Of a stretch of 64,000 bases of DNA, positions 42,013 to 50,426 are shown one piece after another. The notes beneath the pieces are model-generated. The model did no database searches. It had not been told where the DNA came from and saw only the letters and a list, made by a program, of their open reading frames with translations. This stretch comes from Myxococcales bacterium (GTDB lineage Bacteria > Myxococcota_A > Polyangia > Palsa-1104 > JAEUJZ01), in assembly GCA_016794365.1 (NCBI GenBank), contig JAEUKB010000036.1:1-64000 (forward strand). The letters run 5' to 3'. Position 1 is the stretch's first letter, and each line of letters starts with the position of its first letter. Made by a program: the position numbers and the translations under genes.

Positions 42013-43092
42013 ATGACGACCGATTCCATTCCTCTTGTGTTTCGCTACGGACTTCATCGCGTTCTCGACGCAGTTTCTGTCTTGCCGCAGGCCGCGTGGT
42101 CGCTAGACGCCAGTCTCGCTCGCCAAGACGGACACGACTACGAAATTGTCATCGATGTCGAGCGACTCAACATCGACGCAGCCAGCTTTCGTCAAATGGA
42201 AGAAGTCGCGCGCGGCTCGTCGAGCGATCTCGAGTCAGGTGTCCGTGATCAGATCCTCGATACCGTCGGACAGCGCGGCAAGATGCACAATCCGGTGACG
42301 GGCTCGGGCGGCATGCTGCTTGGACGCGTTCGTCACGTCGGATCCAAGCTGTCCCCGCATCATCAAGCACTTCGACCCGGTGATCGCATCGCAACGCTGG
42401 TTTCGCTGTCGCTGACACCGCTGCAAATCCAGCAAGTGTTAGGCATCAACCTGCACGCACATCAGGTCAGCATCGTCGGAACTGCGATCCTGTTCGACTC
42501 TGGATGTTACGCAAAGCTGCCAGCCAACTTGCCCGAGTCGGTGGCACTGTCGGCGCTCGATGTCGCGGGCGCTGCGCCGCAAGTCACCCGGCTGTGTCGT
42601 GATTCGCGTCCCGGCAAACAGGTTCGTCGAGTGCTCGTCCTCGGAGCATGCGGAAAGTCAGGACTTCTCGTCGGAGCTGCTGCACGATTAGCTGGTGCCG
42701 AAGTGGTCGTCGGTGTCGAAAGCTATGCCAAAGCCGCCGCCGAAGGTGAGTCGGTCGGAATCTATGATCGCATCTTGCAAGCCGATGCAGCCGATGCGCT
42801 CGCCGTCGCCGATGTTGCTTGTCGAGACGGAGAGTTCGATCTGGTCGTAAGCTGCGTCAGCGCGCCCAAAGCCGAGATGGCTGCCATCCTGTGCTGTCGT
42901 CAGGGCGGAACCGTCTATTTCTTTTCGATGGCGACGAGCTTTACCGCCGCTGCACTCGGTGCCGAAGGCATCAGTCGCGACATCGACATGCTCATCGGCA
43001 ACGGCTATTGCATCGGACACGCCGACGAAACGCTCGCGCTCATCAGCCAGCATACGTCGCTGCGTGAGCTGTTCATCCGTCGCTACGGCTAA
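42013..43092 (+). CDS. kdd: L-erythro-3,5-diaminohexanoate dehydrogenase
   Basis: A 359-residue NAD-dependent dehydrogenase that oxidatively deaminates 3,5-diaminohexanoate in lysine degradation. The family block is 'VERLNIDAASFRQMEEVARG' and 'GQRGKMHNPVTGSGGMLLGRV', then 'GDRIATLVSLSLTPLQI'. A Rossmann domain starts at 'VRRVLVLGACGKSGLLVGAAARLAGAEVVVGV'. The C-terminal 'GNGYCIGHADETLALI' is also typical. The start ATG at 42013 has GAGG upstream. The other lysine-route genes (2,3-aminomutase, 5,6-aminomutase, kce) are absent from the window. Its stop overlaps that of the convergent hemE. Confidence 0.9.
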   Translation: MTTDSIPLVFRYGLHRVLDAVSVLPQAAWSLDASLARQDGHDYEIVIDVERLNIDAASFRQMEEVARGSSSDLESGVRDQILDTVGQRGKMHNPVTGSGGMLLGRVRHVGSKLSPHHQALRPGDRIATLVSLSLTPLQIQQVLGINLHAHQVSIVGTAILFDSGCYAKLPANLPESVALSALDVAGAAPQVTRLCRDSRPGKQVRRVLVLGACGKSGLLVGAAARLAGAEVVVGVESYAKAAAEGESVGIYDRILQADAADALAVADVACRDGEFDLVVSCVSAPKAEMAAILCCRQGGTVYFFSMATSFTAAALGAEGISRDIDMLIGNGYCIGHADETLALISQHTSLRELFIRRYG

Positions 43093-44135
43093 ACCACCGA
43101 CTGGCCCAAGCGATGAACCATCTCGACCAGCGCTTCGACGTGAGCGGGCGGAATTTCCGGCGTCAGACCGTGCCCCAAGTTGAAGACATAGCGACGACGC
43201 GGCGCCGAAGCCAGCACCTGCTTCACCCGCGCTTCAAGCTGCGCAAGGGGACCGAGGAGCAGCAGCGGCTCCAGGTTGCCTTGCAGACCCTGGTTTGATT
43301 GAAGCTGCTGCTTTGCCACCGACAGCGACTGTCGCCAGTCAATCGAGATGATGTCCGCCGACAGCTTGCCCACTTGCGGCAGCAGCGACAGGCCACCGAG
43401 CGGAAAATAGATCAGCGGAACCCCGAGTGGTCGCAGCGCAGTCAGCACCTTTTCGACGTACGGCGCGCCAAAGACCGCGTAATCCTCCGGCGATAGCACC
43501 CCAATCCACGAATCAAAAAGCTGTAGAGCCTGAGCGCCCGCCTTCACTTGACCCTCCAGATGCGCAATCAGCGAGTCGGAGATCTTGCCAAGCAGTCGAT
43601 GCGCGAGCGCTGGCTGCGAATACAGCAGCTTCTTGCTACGGACAAAGCTCTTTCCCGTCTGACCTTCGACGGCATACGTCAGCAACGTAAACGGAGCGCC
43701 CGAAAAACCAATCAGCGGCACAACATCGGTCAGCTCGCGACGAAGAAGCCGAATTGTGGTTAGCACTTCAGGCAGCTCATCCGACGACAGCACCCGCAGT
43801 GCGTCAATCGCAGCTTCACTCGTAAGCGGTTCCAGCCGAGGCCCTTCTTCCGTAAACGTCAGCGGCATTCCCATCGCACGCAGCGGCAAGAGAATGTCCG
43901 AAAACAGGATCGCCGCATCGACGCCCAGACGATGAACCGGCTGAAGCGTCACTTCCACCGCCAGCTCTGGCGTTGTACACAGCGTCAGAAAGTCTCCCGC
44001 TTTGCGACGAGTGGCTTGGTATTCCGGCAGATAACGCCCGGCCTGTCGCATCAGCCAAATGGGAACGGTATCGACGGCCTCGCCTGCACAAGCAGCCAAA
44101 AAGCGATTCTTGCGGGTCACGGTGTGCGCGCTCAT
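43089..44135 (-). CDS. hemE: Uroporphyrinogen decarboxylase
   Basis: A 348-residue HemE that removes four carboxyl groups from uroporphyrinogen III to make coproporphyrinogen III in heme synthesis. The signature is 'PIWLMRQAGRYLPEYQATR' near the N-terminus; 'AILFSDILLPLRAMG' and 'GFSGAPFTLLTYAVEG' follow, and the conserved 'YVFNLGHGLTPEIPPAHVEALVEMV' is near the end. Length is normal for the family. It starts at ATG 44135 and stands alone, divergent from the GT2 gene across a 262-base gap. No other heme genes are nearby. Confidence 0.97.
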   Translation of the reverse strand: MSAHTVTRKNRFLAACAGEAVDTVPIWLMRQAGRYLPEYQATRRKAGDFLTLCTTPELAVEVTLQPVHRLGVDAAILFSDILLPLRAMGMPLTFTEEGPRLEPLTSEAAIDALRVLSSDELPEVLTTIRLLRRELTDVVPLIGFSGAPFTLLTYAVEGQTGKSFVRSKKLLYSQPALAHRLLGKISDSLIAHLEGQVKAGAQALQLFDSWIGVLSPEDYAVFGAPYVEKVLTALRPLGVPLIYFPLGGLSLLPQVGKLSADIISIDWRQSLSVAKQQLQSNQGLQGNLEPLLLLGPLAQLEARVKQVLASAPRRRYVFNLGHGLTPEIPPAHVEALVEMVHRLGQSVV

Positions 44136-44287
44136 GACTCGGCATTATCGAAGACGCCGCAAGCCAGTGCCGCAGAAATTGTCCGAAATCGCAGCGGTTT
44201 GCGGAGCGTGCGTTTGTCCCACCAGCAGAGCGACGAGCCAAGTCCGCGAAATCACTGCACTTTTCGCCGCACAAAGCCCGACAGGGA

Positions 44288-44377
44288 CCGACAGAAAAAC
44301 ACGAAAAATTACAATTTGGTGACAATCGTGACCTGAGGCTGTCGCAAAAGTACCGGCATGGCGAGCGTCGAGCTCGC
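44288..44377 (+). promoter_or_regulatory. Promoter and leader hairpin before the GT2 gene
   Basis: CCGACA (44288-44293), 16 bases, then TACAAT (44310-44315) make a candidate promoter. Just after it come two GTGAC direct repeats nine bases apart (44319-44323 and 44328-44332). The leader then folds a perfect 6-bp hairpin, GCGAGC (44361-44366) with GCTCGC (44372-44377), about 20 bases before the ATG at 44398. It may tune translation. The rest of the 44136-44397 gap shows nothing clear. Confidence 0.4.
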
Positions 44378-44397
44378 AAACGGAAACCCAAACCATC

Positions 44398-45888
44398 ATG
44401 TCGGTACTCTCAAGCTTCTTTGCCGCGTCGCTGTCGGCCTACAATCAGGTTCTCATCATTGCGTACCTGCTCGTCTTCCTCGGACTGGCGGTGTACGGCT
44501 TCCATCGCTCGCAGCTGGTGTACTTGTACTACCGTTACCGCGATCACCGTCCCGAGCCCGTCGGTCAGATGCGAGAGCTCCCCAAGGTGACGGTTCAGCT
44601 TCCACTGTTTAACGAGATGTATGTAGCGCAGCGACTGCTCGACGCTGTGGCGAAAATTCGCTACCCGCGCGATCGCTTCGAGATCCAAGTTCTCGATGAC
44701 AGCACCGACGAAACGCAAGAGCTGTGCAAGCGCAAAGTCGCCGAGGTTGCTGCGCAAGGCATCGAGATCACCTACGTTCACCGCACCGACCGAACTGGCT
44801 TCAAGGCTGGCGCACTGGAAAACGGACTGAAGACCGCCAAGGGAGAGTTCCTGCTGGTCTTCGACGCGGACTTCATTCCAGAGCCGGACATCCTCGAGCG
44901 CACGATTCACTTCTTTTCCGATCCCAAAGTCGCGATGGTTCAAGTTCGCTGGGATCACCTAAACCGCGACTACTCAGCGCTGACGGAAGTTCAGGCGCTC
45001 ATGCTCGACGGACACTTTGTGATCGAGCACACCGCGCGTCATCGCTCGGGTCGCTTCTTCAACTTCAACGGCACCGGCGGAATCTGGCGACGCGCCGCGA
45101 TCAGCGATGCGGGTGGCTGGCAGCATGACACGCTGACGGAAGACATGGATCTGTCGTACCGCGCGCAGCTCAAAGGCTGGCGCTTTGTCTACCTGCCCGA
45201 TGTGGTCTCGCCCGCTGAGCTTCCCGTCGAGATGAACAGCTTCAAGAGCCAGCAGTTCCGCTGGGCCAAGGGCTCGATTCAGGTGGCCAAGAAGCTGCTC
45301 CCGACGATCCTGCGCTCGAATGCGCCACTTTCGGTGAAGACCGAAGCGTTCTTTCACCTGACCAACAACTTCGCGTATCCGCTGCTGCTGCTTCTGTCGC
45401 TGCTGCTCTTGCCGAACCTGCTCGTTCGCACCACGCACGGCCTGCGCGAGGTTCTGCTCATCGATCTGCCGCTGTTCTTCGGAACCACGCTGTCGGTGGC
45501 CGCGTTCTACATCACCAGCCAGCGAGAGATCGACCGAGGCGGCTGGATCCGCACCATCAAGCGTCTGCCGCTCATGATGTCGCTTGGAATTGGTCTGTGC
45601 ATCAACCAGACCCGCGCCGTGATCGAAGCGCTGATGCAGCGCGAGTCCGGCGAGTTTGTCCGCACGCCGAAGCACGGTGTCGTCGCCAAGATCGAAGCCT
45701 GGCGTAGCAAAAAGTACCGCGCCAACAAGACCATCGTTCCCGCGATCGAGGTCGGCTTTGCCGCGTACTTTGCGCTGGCCATCGTGCTTGCGATGCAGAA
45801 CGGTCACTGGATGTCGCTGCCGTTTCTGTTCCTGTTCTTCATCGGCTACGCCTACGTGGGTGTGCTCAGCCTCGTGCAGCTTCGTTAG
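44398..45888 (+). CDS. Processive family 2 glycosyltransferase (cellulose-synthase-like)
   Basis: A 496-residue inner-membrane GT2. One N-terminal helix (residues ~10-38), a GT-A domain with 'VTVQLPLFNEMYVAQRLLDA', VLDDSTDETQ (first Asp pair), 'VFDADFIPEPD' (DxD), 'TGGIWRRAA', 'LTEDMDLSYRAQLKGW' (catalytic Asp) and 'QQFRWAKGS' (QxxRW), then five helices. The QxxRW motif marks processive enzymes such as cellulose, mannan or beta-glucan synthases. The exact polymer is unknown. The glucose-1-phosphate-type nucleotidyltransferase two genes' distance downstream (75 bases) could supply the donor. Confidence 0.92.
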   Translation: MSVLSSFFAASLSAYNQVLIIAYLLVFLGLAVYGFHRSQLVYLYYRYRDHRPEPVGQMRELPKVTVQLPLFNEMYVAQRLLDAVAKIRYPRDRFEIQVLDDSTDETQELCKRKVAEVAAQGIEITYVHRTDRTGFKAGALENGLKTAKGEFLLVFDADFIPEPDILERTIHFFSDPKVAMVQVRWDHLNRDYSALTEVQALMLDGHFVIEHTARHRSGRFFNFNGTGGIWRRAAISDAGGWQHDTLTEDMDLSYRAQLKGWRFVYLPDVVSPAELPVEMNSFKSQQFRWAKGSIQVAKKLLPTILRSNAPLSVKTEAFFHLTNNFAYPLLLLLSLLLLPNLLVRTTHGLREVLLIDLPLFFGTTLSVAAFYITSQREIDRGGWIRTIKRLPLMMSLGIGLCINQTRAVIEALMQRESGEFVRTPKHGVVAKIEAWRSKKYRANKTIVPAIEVGFAAYFALAIVLAMQNGHWMSLPFLFLFFIGYAYVGVLSLVQLR

Positions 45889-45963
45889 TCGTTCCGCCCT
45901 GTCGCACCGCTTCTCCCGCCATCCCACTTGACCTGCTGTCACCGCCGCGCGACGCTTTCAGTT

Positions 45964-46707
45964 ATGAAGCTGCTCGTCCTTGCGGCAGGTTACGCGACCC
46001 GCTTAAGACCGCTCACCGACAACCAGGCCAAGCCGCTACTTCCCGTCGCAGGACGATCGATGATCGATCATGTCCTCGACAAGTTTTCGGCCTGCGCTGA
46101 GATCGATGCGATCTACGTCGTCACCAATCGTCGCTACGCGCCAAACTTCCGCGCATGGTCCGATGCACACGGTGGACAGTTCGCAGGCAAGACCATCCAC
46201 ATCGTCGATGACGGAACCACCAGCAACGAAGATCGACTCGGTGCCATCGGCGACATCGGCTACGTGCTGCGCACCCACAACATCGACGACGATCTGATTG
46301 TTGTCGCCGGAGACAACCTGTTTTCCGGCACACTCGAAGGCTTCGTCGCCACCGCCAAGCAGCGTGGCGTCCTCGTCGGAGTCTACGATGTCGGCGACCT
46401 CGAGCAGATCCGCAAGTACAACAACCTCGGGCTCGACAGCGAAGGCCGCATCACCTTCTTCGAGGAAAAGCCCACCAAGCCGATCAGCACCGTCACTGCG
46501 ATCGCGCTCTATCACTATCCGAAAGCCGTGCTGCCTTGGCTGCATCGCTACCTGGCAGAAGGAAAAAACCCTGACCAGCCGGGACGTCTCGTCGAGTGGC
46601 TCTATCCGCAGCTGCCTTGCTTCACCTATCGCATCGAGGGAATTTGGCTCGATATCGGCAGTCGAGAGACCTACGACGAAGCGCAGCGACTGTTCCAGGC
46701 TCAGTAA
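45964..46707 (+). CDS. Sugar-1-phosphate nucleotidyltransferase
   Basis: A 247-residue GT-A-fold pyrophosphorylase making an NDP-sugar. The glycine-rich activation motif is 'LAAGYATRLRPLTDNQAKPLLPVAG', then 'MIDHVLDKF', 'VVAGDNLFSG' (substrate-binding Asp) and 'FFEEKPTKP'. The C-terminus 'EGIWLDIGSRETYDEAQRLF' resembles RmlA-like enzymes, including short glucose-1-phosphate thymidylyl- and uridylyltransferases. I set the start at ATG 45964, since the frame begins with the beta strand MKLLVLAAG. The nucleotide and sugar used are not resolvable. It probably feeds the GT2 just upstream. Confidence 0.92.
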   Translation: MKLLVLAAGYATRLRPLTDNQAKPLLPVAGRSMIDHVLDKFSACAEIDAIYVVTNRRYAPNFRAWSDAHGGQFAGKTIHIVDDGTTSNEDRLGAIGDIGYVLRTHNIDDDLIVVAGDNLFSGTLEGFVATAKQRGVLVGVYDVGDLEQIRKYNNLGLDSEGRITFFEEKPTKPISTVTAIALYHYPKAVLPWLHRYLAEGKNPDQPGRLVEWLYPQLPCFTYRIEGIWLDIGSRETYDEAQRLFQAQ

Positions 46708-46719
46708 GAGGTCCGCGCC

Positions 46720-47553
46720 ATGACATCGCTTCGACTTGTCTTTGCCTCCACGTTTGCTTCGCTCTGTGTCTCTGGCTGTGCCACCGTCGAAGATGGCCCA
46801 CAGTCGATGCCCGATCTCGCGCAGCCGCCCAAGCTCGGTCTGGTTCGAGTGGGAAGCGCGTCGGTTACCTCCGGCCTCGATACCTTCGAGCAGTCGATGG
46901 CAATGGCGCTGTTTTTCGATCCAAGCGCGCCAAGTCCCGTCTGTACGCGCAGCCAAGCTGGGTCGTGTACGCTGTATCGCTGCACCGCGCTGTCTTCGGT
47001 TCCTTCGTCGGGAGACATCCAGATCCAAGGCGGTAGCGAAGACGTGGTCCTGCGTCCCAGCCAGATCGGCGTCTACAGCGAGTATCGCAACACCGCAGCC
47101 CTCTGCTTTCAGCGCGGGCAAAACCTCAGCATTCGTGCCGTCGGCAAAGACGTTCCAGCCTGGCAGACCTCGCTTGGCATTCCGAGTCCTGTGTTTGCGC
47201 TAAAGACACCCAGCCCAGCGCGCATCGATCTGATGTGGGTGCTTAGCAAGCGACAGGATCTTTCGCTGTCGTGGACACCGCTCGCCGTCGGAAGCACCGT
47301 CCGCATTGAGCTGACCCAAGACATGGGAACCAGCCAAGGCTCACTTGTAGAGTGTGTGTTTGACGGAAACAAAGGCGCTGGCAGCGTTCCGTCGGGCGTG
47401 CTCTCGCAGCTTCAAGTCACCCAAGGGCAGAGCCATGCGATCGGAGTCCTCGTCGGACCGGGAATCGAAAGCAAGCTCTCACCCGAGGGCTATGAAGTCA
47501 GCGTCTTTGGCATTGGAGTGGGCCGCGCAGGCATCGCGACCCTGACCGAATAG
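46720..47553 (+). CDS. Predicted lipoprotein of unknown function
   Basis: A 277-residue lipoprotein with lipobox VSGC (Cys20). The mature part is beta-rich and contains four Cys in 'SPVCTRSQAGSCTLYRCTAL' and nearby 'ALCF', possibly as disulfides, followed by 'PSPARIDLMWVLSKRQDLSLSW'. I do not recognise a family. It follows the nucleotidyltransferase by 12 bases and ends 7 bases before the end of the convergent acyl-CoA dehydrogenase gene. By position it may belong to the polysaccharide cluster, but this is guesswork. Confidence 0.78.
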   Translation: MTSLRLVFASTFASLCVSGCATVEDGPQSMPDLAQPPKLGLVRVGSASVTSGLDTFEQSMAMALFFDPSAPSPVCTRSQAGSCTLYRCTALSSVPSSGDIQIQGGSEDVVLRPSQIGVYSEYRNTAALCFQRGQNLSIRAVGKDVPAWQTSLGIPSPVFALKTPSPARIDLMWVLSKRQDLSLSWTPLAVGSTVRIELTQDMGTSQGSLVECVFDGNKGAGSVPSGVLSQLQVTQGQSHAIGVLVGPGIESKLSPEGYEVSVFGIGVGRAGIATLTE

Positions 47554-47560
47554 ACAGACG

Positions 47561-49414
47561 TTAGATTCGCGCAAACGCAGCGTCGGGGATTTCCATCGGG
47601 CTCTTGTCTTCGCGGGCCAGCATGTTGGCCTTGTCGGAAACGCCCGGCAGCACGTTGCGTGCGAAGTAACGCGCCGAGTGACGCTTGCCCAGATAGAACG
47701 CGTAGTCGGGATGGTCTTGCGACAGCTCCGTCAGCTTCTTTTCAGCCAGCACAGCCTGATCGAGCAGCAGCCACGCAATCGTGTTTTCCGCCATCATCTC
47801 CAGGTAACGGTTGGCGACGAGCGGAACCAGATCGAGCTGGCCTCCGTAGAACCACGATAGCAGCCGCATCGTCGTTCCTTGCAGCGCCGTCGTCGTCTCT
47901 CCGAGCAGCTTCACCTCTGCGCCCAGCGTCGGATGCTCTCCGTGCGCCGTCACGAAGTTGGTCACATCCGATAGGTACGCTTGAAGGTTCGCACCGCCCG
48001 CCATGCCCAGCTTACGACCGACCAGATCCATCGCCTGAATGTGGTTGGTGCCCTCGTAGATCGAAAAGATCTTCGCGTCGCGACAGTACTGCTCGATGCC
48101 GTAGTCCGCCGTGTAACCAACGCCGCCGAGCGTCTGAATTGCCGTCTCACAGATGCGGAAGGATTGATCGCTACCGTACGCCTTGACGAGCGGGGTCAGA
48201 AGCTCGACCTGGCCCAGGTGATAGCTCGCGTTTCCATCGCCACCACCGTGCTGAGCCAGCGTCGCGCGATCGTTGTGGCTGGCCAGCTTGGCAATCAGCG
48301 AGCGCAGACCTTCGACCCGCGACTTCATATCCAGCAGCATCCGACGCACATCTGGGTGCTCGATGATCGGCACACGCGGTGCGTTCGGATCTTTGAAGTT
48401 CTTGATCGAGCTGCCTTGCTTGCGCTCTCGCGTATAGCGCAGTGCGTTAAGGTACGCCGTCGAAGCCACCGCCAAGCTCTGGATGCCGACACCAATGCGC
48501 GCGAAGTTCATCAGGATGAACATCTGCTTCATGCCCTGATGCTCGCTCGACGGACCGCCGACCATGTGACCACGACAGGTTCCGTTTTCACCGAAGTTGA
48601 GGACCGCCGTCGCCGAAGCCCGGATGCCCATCTTGTGCTCGATGCCACCGACCGCAACGTCATTGGACGCACCGACCGAGCCATCAGCCGCGACGCTGTA
48701 CTTCGGCACGATAAACAGCGACAAGCCCTTGGTTCCCGCCGGAGCCCCTTCCGTCCGCGCCAGCACCAAGTGAATGATGTTCTCCGTCAGATCGTGATCG
48801 CCCGCCGAGATGAAGATCTTGGTGCCCGTGATGAGATACGAGCCGTCTTCCTGCTTGATCGCTCGCGTCCGCGCCGATCCCACGTCAGAGCCCGCATGCG
48901 GCTCCGTCAGGCACATCGTTCCCGCCCACTGCCCGCTATACAGCTTCGGCAGAAACAGCGCCTTCTGATCGTGCGTGCCAAACTTCTCGATGACCTCAGC
49001 CGCGCCAATCGACAGGCCGGGGTACATCGCAAACGACGTGTTGGCTCCCGACACCAGCTCCTCGACGGCCATTCCCAGCAGCGTCGGAGCCCCCGAGCCG
49101 CCCCACTCCGGGCTCAGCGAAACCTGTCGCAGCCCCGAGTCATAGGCTCGCTTCCACGCTTCTTGAAAGCCCGCCGGTGTCTTCACCTGGCCGTTTTCAA
49201 TCCGGCAGCCTTCCGCATCACCACTGCTGTTCAGCGGACCCACAACCGTGGTCGCGAACTGATAGGCCTCATCGAGAACCATGTCCACGCCGCTTTCATC
49301 GAACGTTCCGGCAAACGGCGCGCTTTTCAGCAGCTCACCGAGGCCGAACTGTTCAAAGAGCACGAACTGAATCTCTCGGAGGTCGGCAAGATAATGGTTC
49401 TGTCCCTGTGCCAT
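47561..49414 (-). CDS. Acyl-CoA dehydrogenase, large (FadE-like) form
   Basis: A 617-residue FAD-dependent acyl-CoA dehydrogenase of the large type with an extra C-terminal domain. Family features: 'MCLTEPHAGSDVGSARTRAIKQEDGSYLITGTKIFISAGDHDLTENIIHLVLARTEG' (middle beta domain), 'GIRASATAVLNFGENGTC', 'FILMNFARIGVGIQSLAVAS' and 'TLGGVGYTADYGIEQYCRDAKIFSIYEGTNHIQAMDLVGRKL', in which Glu of YEGTN is the likely base. It is divergent from a MerR regulator, which probably controls it. It would oxidise long- or branched-chain acyl-CoA; the electron acceptor ETF is not next door. Confidence 0.94.
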   Translation of the reverse strand: MAQGQNHYLADLREIQFVLFEQFGLGELLKSAPFAGTFDESGVDMVLDEAYQFATTVVGPLNSSGDAEGCRIENGQVKTPAGFQEAWKRAYDSGLRQVSLSPEWGGSGAPTLLGMAVEELVSGANTSFAMYPGLSIGAAEVIEKFGTHDQKALFLPKLYSGQWAGTMCLTEPHAGSDVGSARTRAIKQEDGSYLITGTKIFISAGDHDLTENIIHLVLARTEGAPAGTKGLSLFIVPKYSVAADGSVGASNDVAVGGIEHKMGIRASATAVLNFGENGTCRGHMVGGPSSEHQGMKQMFILMNFARIGVGIQSLAVASTAYLNALRYTRERKQGSSIKNFKDPNAPRVPIIEHPDVRRMLLDMKSRVEGLRSLIAKLASHNDRATLAQHGGGDGNASYHLGQVELLTPLVKAYGSDQSFRICETAIQTLGGVGYTADYGIEQYCRDAKIFSIYEGTNHIQAMDLVGRKLGMAGGANLQAYLSDVTNFVTAHGEHPTLGAEVKLLGETTTALQGTTMRLLSWFYGGQLDLVPLVANRYLEMMAENTIAWLLLDQAVLAEKKLTELSQDHPDYAFYLGKRHSARYFARNVLPGVSDKANMLAREDKSPMEIPDAAFARI

Positions 49415-49433
49415 GTTCGTTCCTTCCGCGCTG

Positions 49434-49492
49434 GATACTGATACTATCTAGTCAGATACCTTCACTATCCAATTGCCGCACCGCGTTGTCAA
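49434..49492 (-). promoter_or_regulatory. Promoter and candidate MerR operator of the acyl-CoA dehydrogenase gene
   Basis: On the minus strand TTGACA (49487-49492), 17 bases, then GATAGT (49464-49469) form a good promoter. Downstream lies a dyad TATCT-AGTC-AGATA (49445-49458), and several GATA/TATC half-sites occur at 49434, 49440, 49445, 49455 and 49466. A repressor bound at the dyad would block the initiating polymerase. The divergent MerR-type gene at 49528 is the obvious candidate regulator. The 113-base gap holds nothing else. Confidence 0.55.
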
Positions 49493-49527
49493 TCATCCGG
49501 CCCTACACCCACTAAGATGCGCCTGCC

Positions 49528-50394
49528 ATGACCAACGAAGCCAACATGCGCCGCCCTTCACTTCGATCGAGCCACACACCGGCTTCCGCGCTCTCCGCCA
49601 TCGAGCATCAGCCATCGGAGTGGACCATTTCCGAGGTCGCAGAGCGCAGTGGCGTCCCGATCGCCACCATCAAGTTCTACATTCGCGAAGGACTGCTGCC
49701 GCGTCCGCGCACCGCTGGCCGTACCGTGGGTCGCTACGACAACGCCTTCATGGTGCGACTCGAAGTCATCCGCGAGCTGCGCAATCGCTGGCGTCTGTCC
49801 CTGCGAGAGATCGCCGAGCTGCTCACCGAAGCAGGCCCTCTGGCGACGCTCAATGAGCTGGAGCTACGACTCGCAGCGCGTGAGCGACTCGATGAGGCAA
49901 TCGATCCCACCAACGCCGAGCCACCGATCTCCGAGCAGCGTCTCCAAGAGCGCTCCGGCCTGCCCAGCTCTGACGTTCACGACATGACGCGTTATGGACT
50001 GCTTACGCCCATCAAGGTCGATGGTGCCACCGTCTACGCAGAACGAGACGCCCGCATCGCAGAGGTCGTCGGCGCCCTTCGCAGCTCTGGCTATAACGAT
50101 CACTTGGGCTTCGCCATTGGCGATCTCCAGCGTTACGTTGAAGCGCTCCGCGTTCTCGTGGTCCGCGAGGTCGAGCAGTTCGACAGCCCTGCCCTGCGCG
50201 GCCTCGGTCGGGACGAGATGCTCCGCCTCATCGGTCAAGGTGTCGCCCAGATCGACGTGCTGCTCGGGCTGCTTCACAAAAAGCTCCTGCTCGCAGCCGT
50301 ACACGATCGTCTCGATGCCGCCGCATCACGAAGACATCCCGACGCCAAACAGCCTCGCCCACGCTCGACCCGCCGCAGCAAAGCCACCAAGTAG
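49528..50394 (+). CDS. MerR-family transcriptional regulator
   Basis: A 288-residue regulator. The winged helix-turn-helix is at residues ~31-85: 'WTISEVAERSGVPIATIKFYIREGLLPRPRT' followed by 'GRYDNAFMVRLEVIRELR'. This 'FYIREGLLP' form is that of MerR proteins in fatty-acid gene control. A second MerR-like DNA-binding/hinge repeat, 'ISEQRLQERSGLPSSDVHDMTRYGLLTP', follows at ~125-155, which is unusual. The C-terminal ~120 residues are helical and presumably bind an effector. The start is ATG 49528; ATG 49546 is an alternative. It is divergent from the acyl-CoA dehydrogenase, suggesting acyl-CoA-responsive repression. Confidence 0.9.
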   Translation: MTNEANMRRPSLRSSHTPASALSAIEHQPSEWTISEVAERSGVPIATIKFYIREGLLPRPRTAGRTVGRYDNAFMVRLEVIRELRNRWRLSLREIAELLTEAGPLATLNELELRLAARERLDEAIDPTNAEPPISEQRLQERSGLPSSDVHDMTRYGLLTPIKVDGATVYAERDARIAEVVGALRSSGYNDHLGFAIGDLQRYVEALRVLVVREVEQFDSPALRGLGRDEMLRLIGQGVAQIDVLLGLLHKKLLLAAVHDRLDAAASRRHPDAKQPRPRSTRRSKATK

Positions 50395-50404
50395 AGCCCA
50401 AGGC

Positions 50405-50426
50405 AAAAAAAATGCCCCGGCGGGCA
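50405..50426 (-). terminator. Rho-independent terminator on the minus strand
   Basis: On the minus strand TGCCC-GCCG-GGGCA (50413-50426) folds a 5-bp stem with a tetraloop, followed directly by a run of eight T (50405-50412). It ends just 10 bases past the stop of the MerR gene, which is on the other strand. The transcript it stops must come from the 50427-50631 gap, because no minus-strand gene lies there. Confidence 0.6.

Noticed and set aside
44136..44397. Cyclic di-GMP riboswitch before the GT2 gene
   Set aside because: The leader has CGCAAA and GGAAACC-like words, but the conserved GEMM core and helix arrangement are not present.
47981..49441. A 486-codon plus-strand open frame across the acyl-CoA dehydrogenase gene
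   Set aside because: Arg/His-rich shadow with no domain; the minus-strand gene has all family motifs and a matching promoter.
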